Source: an uncultured Gammaproteobacteria bacterium (GTDB lineage Bacteria > Pseudomonadota > Gammaproteobacteria > GCA-002705445 > GCA-002716945). Taken from it: a stretch of DNA of 64,000 nucleotides. The stretch covers positions 107,246 to 171,245 of the forward strand of contig CACEHM010000002.1 in the NCBI GenBank assembly GCA_902559355.1. The letters run 5' to 3'. A program made the position numbers and the translations under genes. Below, piece by piece: positions 41,849-49,817 of the stretch (position 1 is the first letter of the stretch; each line of letters begins with the position of its first letter). A model generated the notes under the pieces. It was not told the origin of the DNA. It saw only the letters and a list, made by a program, of their open reading frames with translations, and made no database searches.

Positions 41849-42763
41849 ATGAAAAGAATTTTTTATTTTATTGTAGTCAATATCGCAATACTATTTGTTT
41901 TAAGCATCTTTCTGTCACTTACAGGCTTTACCGGTATTCTTCAGTCGAATGGTGTAGATCTTGATTATGATTCACTTATGCTATTTTCACTTGTTTTTGG
42001 TATGGGCGGTTCATTCATTTCCCTATACATGTCTAAGTGGATGGCCAAATCCATGGCAGGTGTCAAATTAATTACTAATCCATCAAATGAATTTGAAAGA
42101 TGGTATTTAGATGTCGTAAAAAAACAATCAGCACAACTCGGATTAAAAATGCCAGAGGTTGGAATGTTCAATTCTCCCCAACCGAATGCTTTTGCTACTG
42201 GTTCATCCAAAAATAGTTCATTAGTTGCACTAAGCACAGGGCTTGTTAGCGCAATGAGTAGGGATGAAATCGAAGCTGTAATAGGTCATGAAATGAGCCA
42301 TGTTGCAAATGGTGACATGATAACGCTCACACTCATACAAGGAATAGTTAATGCCTTTGTAATATTTTTCTCCCGAGTAATCGGTCATTTTGTAGATAGA
42401 GTTATTCTAAAAAATGAGAGAGGATATGGTATAGGTTATTTTTTCACTGTAATATTCGCACAAGTAGTACTAGGGATACTTGCATCTACTATAGTATGTT
42501 GGTTCTCAAGAATGAGAGAATTTAGAGCAGATATTGGCGGTGCTCAACTAACTTCTAAAACTAAAATGATTAATGCTCTTAAAGCACTTGAGCGCCAAGT
42601 AGCAGCACCATTACCTGATCAAATGTTAGCATTCGGTATATCTAATAAAGGACAATCTAGTACGTTAAAAAAATTATTTTCTACTCATCCACCTTTAAGA
42701 AAAAGAATAGAAGCTCTAGAAAATTCTGATATCGAATCTGTGCCGCAAGAACAACTTAATTAA
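41849..42763 (+). CDS. htpX: Membrane zinc metalloprotease HtpX
   Basis: Inner-membrane M48 protease in quality control of membrane proteins. The zinc motif HEMSH lies in VIGHEMSHVANGDMI, the third-ligand Glu in FRADIGGAQL; four hydrophobic segments flank the catalytic domain. PEVGMFNSPQPNAFATGSSK is the family substrate-groove motif. 304 aa, normal. A GGATAACT element precedes the ATG. Overlaps efp by one base. Confidence 0.95.
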   Translation: MKRIFYFIVVNIAILFVLSIFLSLTGFTGILQSNGVDLDYDSLMLFSLVFGMGGSFISLYMSKWMAKSMAGVKLITNPSNEFERWYLDVVKKQSAQLGLKMPEVGMFNSPQPNAFATGSSKNSSLVALSTGLVSAMSRDEIEAVIGHEMSHVANGDMITLTLIQGIVNAFVIFFSRVIGHFVDRVILKNERGYGIGYFFTVIFAQVVLGILASTIVCWFSRMREFRADIGGAQLTSKTKMINALKALERQVAAPLPDQMLAFGISNKGQSSTLKKLFSTHPPLRKRIEALENSDIESVPQEQLN

Positions 42764-43329
42764 TGGTCGATCATTCACTTCTCAGAAATGGCAACAAAGT
42801 TCTTGTTGATAATCAACCCTATGTAATCATGGATACAGACTTTGTTAATCCAGGTAAAGGCCAAGCGTTTACTAAAATTAAGATAAAAAATCTTTTAAAT
42901 AAGAAAACTATTGAAAAGACTGTTAAAATTGGTGAAGAACTCAATGAAGCAGATGTTCTTAACACCTCAATGCAATTTCTCTATCAAGAATCAAACACTT
43001 TATTTTTTATGAATCTTGAATCTTATGAACAGATTGAATTAAATGTATCTTCGATAGACTTCGATCCTAGATGGTTAAATGATGGTGATGAATGTAACGT
43101 CACAATCTGGAATGAAGCTATCATAGATGTTGAGCTTCCTAATTTTGTTGTATGTAAAGTTACATCGACAGAAAGTGTTGCAAAAGGAGATACTGTATCA
43201 TCCACACTTAAAGATGCAGAATTAGATAATGGTATTACTGTAAAAGTTCCTGCATTCATCAAACAAGGTGAGGATATTAAACTTAATCCAAGTACTGGCG
43301 AATATTCATCAAGAGCAAAAAATGACTAA
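42763..43329 (+). CDS. efp: Translation elongation factor P
   Basis: Relieves ribosome stalling at consecutive prolines. Three beta-barrel domains over 188 aa; the modification-site Lys lies in NPGKGQAFTKIKIKNL, the K34-type context that EpmA beta-lysylates in gammaproteobacteria. The C-terminal motif GITVKVPAFIKQGEDIKL is diagnostic. Translationally coupled to htpX (TAATG) and overlapped by the next gene by eight bases. Confidence 0.95.
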   Translation: MVDHSLLRNGNKVLVDNQPYVIMDTDFVNPGKGQAFTKIKIKNLLNKKTIEKTVKIGEELNEADVLNTSMQFLYQESNTLFFMNLESYEQIELNVSSIDFDPRWLNDGDECNVTIWNEAIIDVELPNFVVCKVTSTESVAKGDTVSSTLKDAELDNGITVKVPAFIKQGEDIKLNPSTGEYSSRAKND

Positions 43330-43702
43330 AGCGCAAGAACGTAGAAAAGCTGTAGAACAAGCTATACAAGAGCATAAAGCAAAAAAAAATAAATACATAA
43401 TAGCTGCAGTATTTTGGTTTCTATCAAGTTTATATATATATTCAAATGATGCGGGCTTTTCTGATGTTTATTCTTTAAAGCCATTTGTTTACTTTATAGT
43501 AGGTCCAGTCTTTGCATCTATCGTATTCGGTAACATCATGTTCTTCATGCAAAAAATAATAGAAAAAGGCGTAATTGGTTTTTTCGGAAAGAATTCTCAA
43601 AACCTTGTTTTACCCGTGATCTCATTCGTATTCTTTTGTGCATTAGTCGGAATGTTTATTATAATATTTAAATTTGCTGAACTACTACAAACCATTATCT
43701 AG
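43322..43702 (+). CDS. Hypothetical three-helix membrane protein
   Basis: I do not recognise this family. The track starts it at 43268, inside efp; the ATG at 43322 (MTKAQERRKAVEQAIQEHKA) is more likely because it leaves only an eight-base overlap with efp. The 126-aa product has a basic, helical N-terminus of about 22 residues, then roughly three membrane segments (from YIIAAVFWFLSSLYIY, FVYFIVGPVFASIVFG and VLPVISFVFFCALVGMFIII). Probably translated with efp. Confidence 0.65.
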   Translation: MTKAQERRKAVEQAIQEHKAKKNKYIIAAVFWFLSSLYIYSNDAGFSDVYSLKPFVYFIVGPVFASIVFGNIMFFMQKIIEKGVIGFFGKNSQNLVLPVISFVFFCALVGMFIIIFKFAELLQTII

Positions 43703-43778
43703 ATAAAATCAGATAAAACTAACCTGTTTTTATTTATCAATTAAATTAATAGATACAATAATATTAGAATCATGTATT

Positions 43779-44108
43779 ATGATTTTTATGCCTATACTTA
43801 TGAGAGACATATTATTACCAGTTCTTATATCAACTGTCTATTGGCTAGCTTTATATAATGGCGTCTTATTTCTTAACCTTTTTGTTTTTGTTGTATTATC
43901 TATTGTTTATGTTTATTACTGCAAATGGGTTAATGCGAATTATGAGCATATGTTTTCTCAAGAATCTGTTGATGAAAAACTTAAAGACATGAATGGATTC
44001 TCAAGGCGTATTATTACAGGTATATGGGTATCACACTTTGCATTCTTCTTCTTTGGGGGAATAAGCTTAGGTGTTTCAGTACCTTTTATCATCTACTTCA
44101 ATTTGTAA
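43779..44108 (+). CDS. Hypothetical membrane protein
   Basis: Not recognised. The 109-aa sequence contains three likely membrane helices (LLPVLISTVYWLALYNGVL, NLFVFVVLSIVYVYYC and IWVSHFAFFFFGGISLGVSV) separated by a polar loop with EHMFSQESVDEKLKDMNG. Possible starts are ATG 43779 or ATG 43788. It stands alone between the efp cluster and the photolyase-like gene. Confidence 0.6.
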   Translation: MIFMPILMRDILLPVLISTVYWLALYNGVLFLNLFVFVVLSIVYVYYCKWVNANYEHMFSQESVDEKLKDMNGFSRRIITGIWVSHFAFFFFGGISLGVSVPFIIYFNL

Positions 44109-44142
44109 ATAATAGTTAATATTATCAATATTGTAATAGACC

Positions 44143-45288
44143 ATGACTGATATATATGAACAAGCAAAAGATAAATTAGATAACTTTATAAAAAATGATA
44201 TTCTTACTTACTCTAAGAATAGGAACTATGATTATGGACCTAAAAATAGATCCAATGTATCTCATCTATCAAAATACATAACCCATCGTGTCATCAATGA
44301 ATATGATGTTATTAATTTAGCTTTATCAGAGTATTCTCTAACAAAAATAGAAAAATATGTTCAAGAAGTATTTTGGAGGGTTTATTGGAAAGGATGGCTA
44401 GAACATAGACCACAGGTATGGAGTGATTATTATGAATACTCAAACAACAATTCAAATAGTGAAGCCTATAAAAAGGCGATCGAAGGAACAACAGGAATTG
44501 TATGTTTTGATAATTGGGTAGAGGAATTAGTAAATGAAAACTACTTACATAATCATACAAGGATGTGGTTTGCAAGCATATGGATATTTACGTTAAATCT
44601 ACCATGGCAATTAGGCGCTAATTTTTTTATGAGACATTTACTGGATGGTGACAGCGCTTCGAATACTCTCAGCTGGAGATGGGTAGCGGGCCTTCAAACA
44701 ATTGGGAAACATTATTTAGCAACCGCGTCTAATATTAGTAAATTTACTAATAATGTTCATAAACCGCAAAACTTAAATGAAGATGCATTGCCACTCAATG
44801 AAAACAAAACCTATGACTTGATAGATATAAACTATTCTACTTTAGAACAAAGCAGTGATACGCTTCTAATAGCTGATAATAATCTTTCTTTGAAAAATCA
44901 TGAAGATATCTATTCAAAATACAAACATGTCTATTTGTTGTACCTTTCTAATGAATGTAGAAACATCGAGCTCAGTGAAAATGTATTGAATTTTAAACAT
45001 TCAATACTTCAAGATTTTTCTAATAAATATTCTAAATCACAAATAGTGAGTGGAAGTGATTTAAAAAAAGAGATGGATATAACTCAGAACATAGATGTTA
45101 TTTATCCATGTATTGGAGAAAATCATTCATTTTTAGAAAATAACAAAAATAATTGCAAATTAAATTATATCTATGGACAAGAGGATTTGTTCTGTTGGAA
45201 ATATGCAAAAAAGGGATTTTTCAATTTTAAAAAAAATATACCATTGATTATTGATAAAATTATCAAATCAAAAGATTTTTTTATCTAA
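44143..45288 (+). CDS. Photolyase/cryptochrome-like FAD-binding protein with rearranged domains
   Basis: Residues about 20-200 match the FAD-binding helical domain of DNA photolyases: SNVSHLSKYITHRVINEYDV, VFWRVYWKGWLEHRP, HNHTRMWFASIWIF and LDGDSASNTLSWRWVAG. The N-terminal antenna (Rossmann) domain that precedes it in ordinary photolyases is absent. Instead the C-terminal 160 residues alternate strands and helices (TLLIADNNLSLKNHEDIYSK, VYLLYLSNECRN, VIYPCIGEN), as if a Rossmann-like domain had moved behind the FAD domain. Catalysis is unproven; repair, photoreception or another flavin role are all possible. Single gene, 34 bases after a membrane-protein gene. Confidence 0.72.
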   Translation: MTDIYEQAKDKLDNFIKNDILTYSKNRNYDYGPKNRSNVSHLSKYITHRVINEYDVINLALSEYSLTKIEKYVQEVFWRVYWKGWLEHRPQVWSDYYEYSNNNSNSEAYKKAIEGTTGIVCFDNWVEELVNENYLHNHTRMWFASIWIFTLNLPWQLGANFFMRHLLDGDSASNTLSWRWVAGLQTIGKHYLATASNISKFTNNVHKPQNLNEDALPLNENKTYDLIDINYSTLEQSSDTLLIADNNLSLKNHEDIYSKYKHVYLLYLSNECRNIELSENVLNFKHSILQDFSNKYSKSQIVSGSDLKKEMDITQNIDVIYPCIGENHSFLENNKNNCKLNYIYGQEDLFCWKYAKKGFFNFKKNIPLIIDKIIKSKDFFI

Positions 45289-45303
45289 GCAAGAGCATAA
45301 ACT

Positions 45304-45771
45304 CTAAAAGCCTTTTTGTTTTGCAAAGGCAGCATAGTTCTTTTTACCAATTGCTATTTTTAGACTCATCTTGTAACTGGCTTTTTGATCATCTATACAA
45401 ATTACTTTGCTCCTAACTATATTTTGATCATCATAAATCCCAGTTAAGGTGTCAATATCTATGCTTAGTAGAATTTTATTTTGACTATCATCTAATCTTT
45501 TATAAATGTTAATCTTTTTATCCAAATTATAGCTTCTAAACACATCAATCTCGCCATCATGGTAGTCTACTACCAAATCTTTGTAGCCTCTGTCTATCCA
45601 CCATGAAACTATATGGACATGATCATCTAAGAATTTTAAGGAAAAATCTACAGTATTATTGGAAGTATCTGAAAAACTACATAGATACTCAGCAGTGGAT
45701 AGGTTTCTTTTATCGATATTAGAGCAATTACTCAATAAGATTATAGAAAAGAAAATTAAAAAGATTTTCAT
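45304..45771 (-). CDS. Predicted lipoprotein of unknown function
   Basis: The 155-aa protein begins with a lipoprotein signal (FLIFFSIILLSNCSN, Cys 16), so it is probably anchored to the inner or outer membrane. The remainder is beta-rich and soluble; two or three further cysteines (YLCSF, VICIDD) could form a disulfide. No known domain recognised. The C-terminus IAIGKKNYAAFAKQKGF is basic. It is six bases after a small membrane-protein gene on the same strand, and convergent with the photolyase-like gene. Confidence 0.7.
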   Translation of the reverse strand: MKIFLIFFSIILLSNCSNIDKRNLSTAEYLCSFSDTSNNTVDFSLKFLDDHVHIVSWWIDRGYKDLVVDYHDGEIDVFRSYNLDKKINIYKRLDDSQNKILLSIDIDTLTGIYDDQNIVRSKVICIDDQKASYKMSLKIAIGKKNYAAFAKQKGF

Positions 45772-45777
45772 TAGTTA

Positions 45778-45939
45778 TTATTTCAACATCAAGGTAAGGA
45801 TAATACCCGTAAACATTACTATAGATAAAGAAGCAAGAACGGGTAATTTTTTCATTATACCTTTTCTCCAGAAATCAGGCTCTTTTCGCCATGTATCTGT
45901 GTCTTTCCAAAATGCTGAATCTTTTTTATTTTCTGTCAT
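45778..45939 (-). CDS. Small single-helix membrane protein (53 aa), missing from the ORF track
   Basis: Read on the minus strand, ATG at 45939 opens a 53-codon frame beginning MTENKKDSAFWKDTDTWRKE, continuing with PDFWRKG, then one hydrophobic helix (VLASLSIVMFTGIILTLML). A soluble N-terminus with repeated aromatic-acidic segments (FWKD, TWRKEPDFW) followed by a C-terminal anchor suggests a tail-anchored protein. It sits six bases upstream of the lipoprotein gene, so they are probably one operon. The plus-strand ORF over this place in the track is a shadow. No family recognised. Confidence 0.55.
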   Translation of the reverse strand: MTENKKDSAFWKDTDTWRKEPDFWRKGIMKKLPVLASLSIVMFTGIILTLMLK

Positions 45940-46013
45940 AATTTTAATTATTTATATTATCATATTATTTTTTTAAAACTTAAGCTCAGATAAATTTATT
46001 GCTAATATGTCAT

Positions 46014-47195
46014 ATGTCAAATAAATATGATGTCATCATTATTGGTGCTGGTGCTGCAGGGATGATGTGTGCCATTGAATCTGGTAAACGTGGAAAATCT
46101 GTCTTACTGGTAGATCATGCTGCTAAAATTGCAGAGAAAATAAGAATATCAGGTGGCGGCAGATGTAATTTCACAAACATAAATACAAACCCTAAAAACT
46201 TTATTTCACAAAATCCTAATTTCTCAATTTCTGCACTAAATCAGTACACACCAGATGATTTCATAGAACTCATTAAAAAACATAATATTGCTTATCATGA
46301 GAAAACCCTTGGACAGCTTTTTTGTGATCATAAATCTCAGTTAATTATAGACATGCTATTATCCGAGTGTAACCAAGTTAATGTTAAAATTAAAAAATGT
46401 TTTGTTGTAGATAAAGTTGAAAAAGTAAATGATGACTATATTGTCATCAACAATAATGATAAGTATTTTTCTAAATCACTTGTGATTGCTTCAGGAGGTC
46501 TTTCAATTCCAAAAATTGGAGCTACTGATTTTGGATATAAAATAGCCAGTCAATTCAATTTAAATATTGTTGAAACACAACCAGCATTAGTTCCATTAAC
46601 TTTCACAGATGAAATATTATCGTTATGCAACGAATTAAGCGGATTATCACTTAATGCAAATATTTCTCAAGGGAATATATCTTTTGAAGAGGGAATGTTA
46701 TTCACACATAGAGGGCTGAGCGGTCCCTCAATACTGCAGATATCGTCATATTGGTCGCAAGGCGATAGTATAAACATTAATTTATGCCCACGTGATAATC
46801 TAGGTGAAATTCTTCAAGATAAAAAAAATACTAAACCAAAACAAAATATCATTAGTATTTTATGTGAGTTTCTTCCAAAAAGATTAGCGATGATTATTTG
46901 TGATAAAAATAAATTTAAAGGGAATATTTCTGAATTATCAAAACAATCATTAGATAAAATTAATAATATTATAAACAGCTGGCATGTAACCCCAAAAGGA
47001 TCAGAAGGTTACCGTACTGCTGAAGTCACAAGAGGTGGTGTTGATACTGATGAAATATCATCAAAAACTATGATGTGCAGGAATCACCCTGGACTATTTT
47101 TTATAGGTGAGGTTGTGGACGTTACAGGCCATCTTGGTGGATATAACTTCCAATGGGCATGGTCATCTGGATTTGTAGCAGGCCAATATACTTAG
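46014..47195 (+). CDS. NAD(P)/FAD-dependent oxidoreductase (HI0933/BaiN family)
   Basis: Flavoprotein of the HI0933/YhiN family. The N-terminal dinucleotide fold reads YDVIIIGAGAAGMMCAIESG, followed by the family hallmark RISGGGRCNFTN and a C-terminal FIGEVVDVTGHLGGYNFQWA. Physiological substrate of most members is unknown. The track's TTG at 45999 is replaced here by ATG 46014, since MSNKYDVIIIGAG matches the usual start. 393 aa, full length. Monocistronic; the next gene is convergent. Confidence 0.9.
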   Translation: MSNKYDVIIIGAGAAGMMCAIESGKRGKSVLLVDHAAKIAEKIRISGGGRCNFTNINTNPKNFISQNPNFSISALNQYTPDDFIELIKKHNIAYHEKTLGQLFCDHKSQLIIDMLLSECNQVNVKIKKCFVVDKVEKVNDDYIVINNNDKYFSKSLVIASGGLSIPKIGATDFGYKIASQFNLNIVETQPALVPLTFTDEILSLCNELSGLSLNANISQGNISFEEGMLFTHRGLSGPSILQISSYWSQGDSININLCPRDNLGEILQDKKNTKPKQNIISILCEFLPKRLAMIICDKNKFKGNISELSKQSLDKINNIINSWHVTPKGSEGYRTAEVTRGGVDTDEISSKTMMCRNHPGLFFIGEVVDVTGHLGGYNFQWAWSSGFVAGQYT

Positions 47196-47216
47196 CCAAA
47201 AATAGATAAATATTGC

Positions 47217-47519
47217 TTAGTTATCACCTTCTTTAACAAATATCCCATCTATCATCTTGCCTTTACGATTTTTTATGTCCGCGTAAGCAACTTTTAAGCA
47301 ATCTTTCATTGTTAAGTTATTTCTTACCATAATATTAATCAAAACCACCATCATATCTCCAACATCATCACGAATATCTTTCCCTTTACATAAGCTATCT
47401 GATAATTCACCAGCCTCTTGAATCAATTTAAGATATTGATCTTTATCTGTACTGCCTTCTATTAGATTTCTATCCCTGTGCCATTGTCCAATTAATTCTT
47501 CATAATTTGATTCTGTCAT
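47217..47519 (-). CDS. MazG-like nucleotide pyrophosphohydrolase
   Basis: All-alpha NTP pyrophosphatase of the MazG type. The metal-binding pattern is visible: EAGELSDSL (ExxE-like) and DIRDDVGDMMVVLINIM (ExxD-like). At 100 aa it resembles the short single-domain, phage-type MazG-like proteins rather than full-length MazG. Likely role is hydrolysis of non-canonical or excess NTPs; the actual substrate is not predictable. Convergent with the flavoprotein gene, 77 bases from the next minus-strand gene. Confidence 0.8.
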   Translation of the reverse strand: MTESNYEELIGQWHRDRNLIEGSTDKDQYLKLIQEAGELSDSLCKGKDIRDDVGDMMVVLINIMVRNNLTMKDCLKVAYADIKNRKGKMIDGIFVKEGDN

Positions 47520-47596
47520 TATCGCTCTCTGATTTATCTTTTAATATTTATAACTATTTAAACTAAAGTTTACAATAATAACTTTTATTCTTCTGC

Positions 47597-48046
47597 TTAT
47601 ATAATCGGCGAAGAATGATGAATCTTGATTTTTAGACCAGTCTCACTAGACTTTAATACAAAAGTAAACGCTACTCTCATAGATTCATCTGAATTGACTA
47701 ATTTGAAATCTAGGATACCCATAATTGCAATAAGATCCTTCTCTATGACTGTATTTGTCTCATTAATATTTATACTTTCATATGCTTTTAAAGCAAAACC
47801 AGTATCTTCTGAATATTTACCACCTATGAAATAAGAAAGGGCTTCATCAGTTGAATTCCTAAATATAGTTTTATTAGTTAATGTAGGTTTGAACAAAACT
47901 CGCTCTTCATCAAATAGATAATGTTTATTGATAAATTCAAGCGCTATAGCCTTATAATCATCATTTTTTTCATAAGCAGTTCGAATCATTGAAAGACCAT
48001 CTGCCCATGATGTAACAAACTCTAATAAATCTTGTTTTGTTGGCAT
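47597..48046 (-). CDS. NTF2-like (SnoaL-type) protein
   Basis: The 149-aa sequence fits an NTF2/ketosteroid-isomerase fold: an N-terminal helical part with SWADGLSMIRTAYEKNDDYK, then DEERVLFKPTLTNKTIFRNS, ALSYFIGGKYSEDTGFAL, and the final strand KIKIHHSSPI. Similar proteins from marine bacteria are sometimes labelled phosphoribosyl-AMP cyclohydrolase by neighbour transfer, but the fold suggests a small-molecule-binding or isomerase role that is unknown. ATG 48046 is chosen over the TTG at 48061. Confidence 0.7.
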   Translation of the reverse strand: MPTKQDLLEFVTSWADGLSMIRTAYEKNDDYKAIALEFINKHYLFDEERVLFKPTLTNKTIFRNSTDEALSYFIGGKYSEDTGFALKAYESININETNTVIEKDLIAIMGILDFKLVNSDESMRVAFTFVLKSSETGLKIKIHHSSPII

Positions 48047-48115
48047 AATTATTAATCTCAATACTCTAAGTACTAACTATTAAAGCATTTTATTGATTCT
48101 TTGTATTGTCAAAAT

Positions 48116-48277
48116 TTATTTTATTAAAATCATAGTAAATAAATAAATCACTCCAATAACGAAGGTAAATGAAACAGCACCAGCAAGTAAATAGCTAGTT
48201 CCTTTATTTAAATACTTATTATTCAATAAAGCAACAGCACTTATAAATATTAAAATTAAAATAAAAGCTAGAGCCAT
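48116..48277 (-). CDS. Small two-helix membrane protein (53 aa), missing from the ORF track
   Basis: The minus-strand frame from ATG 48277 encodes MALAFILILIFISAVALLNN, a short basic turn KYLNKGTSYL, and a second helix (LAGAVSFTFVIGVIYLFTMI), ending LIK. It fills most of the otherwise empty gap between the NTF2-like and outer-membrane-like genes and begins five bases after the latter's stop, as expected for an operon. No family recognised; codon content and hydrophobicity pattern are the only support. Confidence 0.5.
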   Translation of the reverse strand: MALAFILILIFISAVALLNNKYLNKGTSYLLAGAVSFTFVIGVIYLFTMILIK

Positions 48278-48282
48278 AAGTA

Positions 48283-48651
48283 TTAAAAAGTATATTTAGT
48301 GTTTATTACAATCCAGTTAAGGTCCCTTCCAACTGATTTCATTTTACTACGATAGTTAACATTTAGCTTGAGAGAATTAAAAAACGTCTTAGTAACACCA
48401 AATCTCAGATAATCATATGAAGCACCGGAGCCAATTGGTGTTCCCTCATTAATATCTTCGCCAAAACCTACTTCACCAAATAGTCTATATTTATCCAAAA
48501 CGACGCTTTTTCCTACTTTGATATGATGTGATGTTTTATAGTAGCTTGAGTCACTGAACCATAGTTCTTGTCTTGTTGCTATATAACTATCAGCACTTAG
48601 ATTTGATACTGAGACTATAAGCAAGAAAAAAATATATAATATATTACGCAT
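48283..48651 (-). CDS. Small outer-membrane beta-barrel-like exported protein
   Basis: A clear signal peptide (ILYIFFLLIVSVSNLSA) precedes a beta-rich mature part of about 100 residues with alternating hydrophobic strands (YRLFGEVGFGEDI, YDYLRFGVTKTFF, LKLNVNYRSK) and a C-terminal aromatic NTKYTF, the typical signal for outer-membrane barrel insertion. Too short for a full 8-strand barrel unless oligomeric. Family not recognised. Encoded 11 bases downstream of the sugar dehydrogenase gene, so probably co-expressed. Confidence 0.62.
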   Translation of the reverse strand: MRNILYIFFLLIVSVSNLSADSYIATRQELWFSDSSYYKTSHHIKVGKSVVLDKYRLFGEVGFGEDINEGTPIGSGASYDYLRFGVTKTFFNSLKLNVNYRSKMKSVGRDLNWIVINTKYTF

Positions 48652-48662
48652 TTATTTCTCCT

Positions 48663-49745
48663 TTAATATTTACTTAGTTGCCATAGGCTTGCACTGCCAC
48701 TTGAATTTATTAAGAATATTTCACCTTTACTATTGATTTCTATATCTCTTATTCTTCCAATGTCATCTTCAAATACGATATGCTCTTTTTTCACATTATT
48801 ATTTTCAAATTCCAATCTGTAAAGAGTCCTAAATTTTAATGATGTTACTAATACGTCTCCATTCCATTCAGAAAAATCATCTCCTTTGTATATAGCGATA
48901 TTACTAACTGCAATGGAAGGCGTCCAAGTCCATATTGGTTTTGTGAATCCTGGTTCCCATGCATTTCCATTTCCTATCTTCGTACCTATATAATTTTTTC
49001 CTCCCCATCCAATAATTTTCCAACCATAATTTTCTCCGAATTTTACTTCACCAAAAAAATCACCGCCTTTTGCTCCATGGTTTGATATATACACTTTCTT
49101 ATCGAAAGGCGAAACATACATCCCTTGAGGATTTCTCACACCAATTTGATAGACCTCTGGAAGCCACGTAGGCTTGTCTATAAATTTTGGATTGTCTTTG
49201 GGTATCGATCCATCTAAGTTTATTCTTATTATGCTTCCTGGATGATTAGTTATGTCTTGTGCAATCATACCTTTGCCTCGTTCACCCACTGATGCAAAAA
49301 GATGTTTATCTTTTATAACAATCCGAGAGCCAAAATGGTATCCGCTGTTAATTGGAGGTTCTGCTTGAAATATATTTTGAAAGTCTATTTTATTTTCGTT
49401 ATATAACCCTCTGGCAATAGAAGTAGATGAATTTCCACTCTCTCTATCTTCAGAATAGCTTACGTATACATAACCATCTTTATAGAGAATGTCTAAGAGA
49501 CCCCCTTGTCCATAATAATAAAAATCAAGATTATGTTCGATAGTATGTTTATTGCCACTATTCATATCGATGCGAACTATGTCACCGGTTTTCTCTGTTA
49601 CAAGTAGAGTCTGATCATCAACAAAAGACATTCCCCATGGCTCACTAAGCTCACTAGTAATTTTTAAAACCTTAAATTTTTCGTTTGAGGAAACTCCAGT
49701 ACTAAAGTATACGAGAGTCAAGAAAAAAAATATTAATCTAATCAT
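48663..49745 (-). CDS. PQQ-dependent soluble aldose/sugar dehydrogenase
   Basis: Exported six-bladed beta-propeller of the glucose/sorbosone dehydrogenase family (YliI/Asd type). An N-terminal signal peptide is followed by LSEPWGMSFVDDQTLLVTEK, SGYHFGSRIVIKDKHLFAS, GERG, the long VRNPQGMYVSPFDKKVYISN, HGAKGGDFFGEVKFGENYGW and TWTPSIAVSNIAIY, all family landmarks. At 360 aa it is full length. Activity would need PQQ, whose synthesis genes are not here. It is the last apparently ordinary gene before the candidate defence island. Confidence 0.88.
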   Translation of the reverse strand: MIRLIFFFLTLVYFSTGVSSNEKFKVLKITSELSEPWGMSFVDDQTLLVTEKTGDIVRIDMNSGNKHTIEHNLDFYYYGQGGLLDILYKDGYVYVSYSEDRESGNSSTSIARGLYNENKIDFQNIFQAEPPINSGYHFGSRIVIKDKHLFASVGERGKGMIAQDITNHPGSIIRINLDGSIPKDNPKFIDKPTWLPEVYQIGVRNPQGMYVSPFDKKVYISNHGAKGGDFFGEVKFGENYGWKIIGWGGKNYIGTKIGNGNAWEPGFTKPIWTWTPSIAVSNIAIYKGDDFSEWNGDVLVTSLKFRTLYRLEFENNNVKKEHIVFEDDIGRIRDIEINSKGEIFLINSSGSASLWQLSKY

Positions 49746-49817
49746 GTATATAATTATATAGAATCATACTATTCAACTAATATTATAACTCTCTCGTTGG
49801 GTATATATTTCATAGTA

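Noticed and set aside
45659-45976. 105-aa plus-strand ORF over the lipoprotein gene
   Set aside because: It overlaps two minus-strand genes with better support (a lipobox protein and a 53-aa membrane protein).
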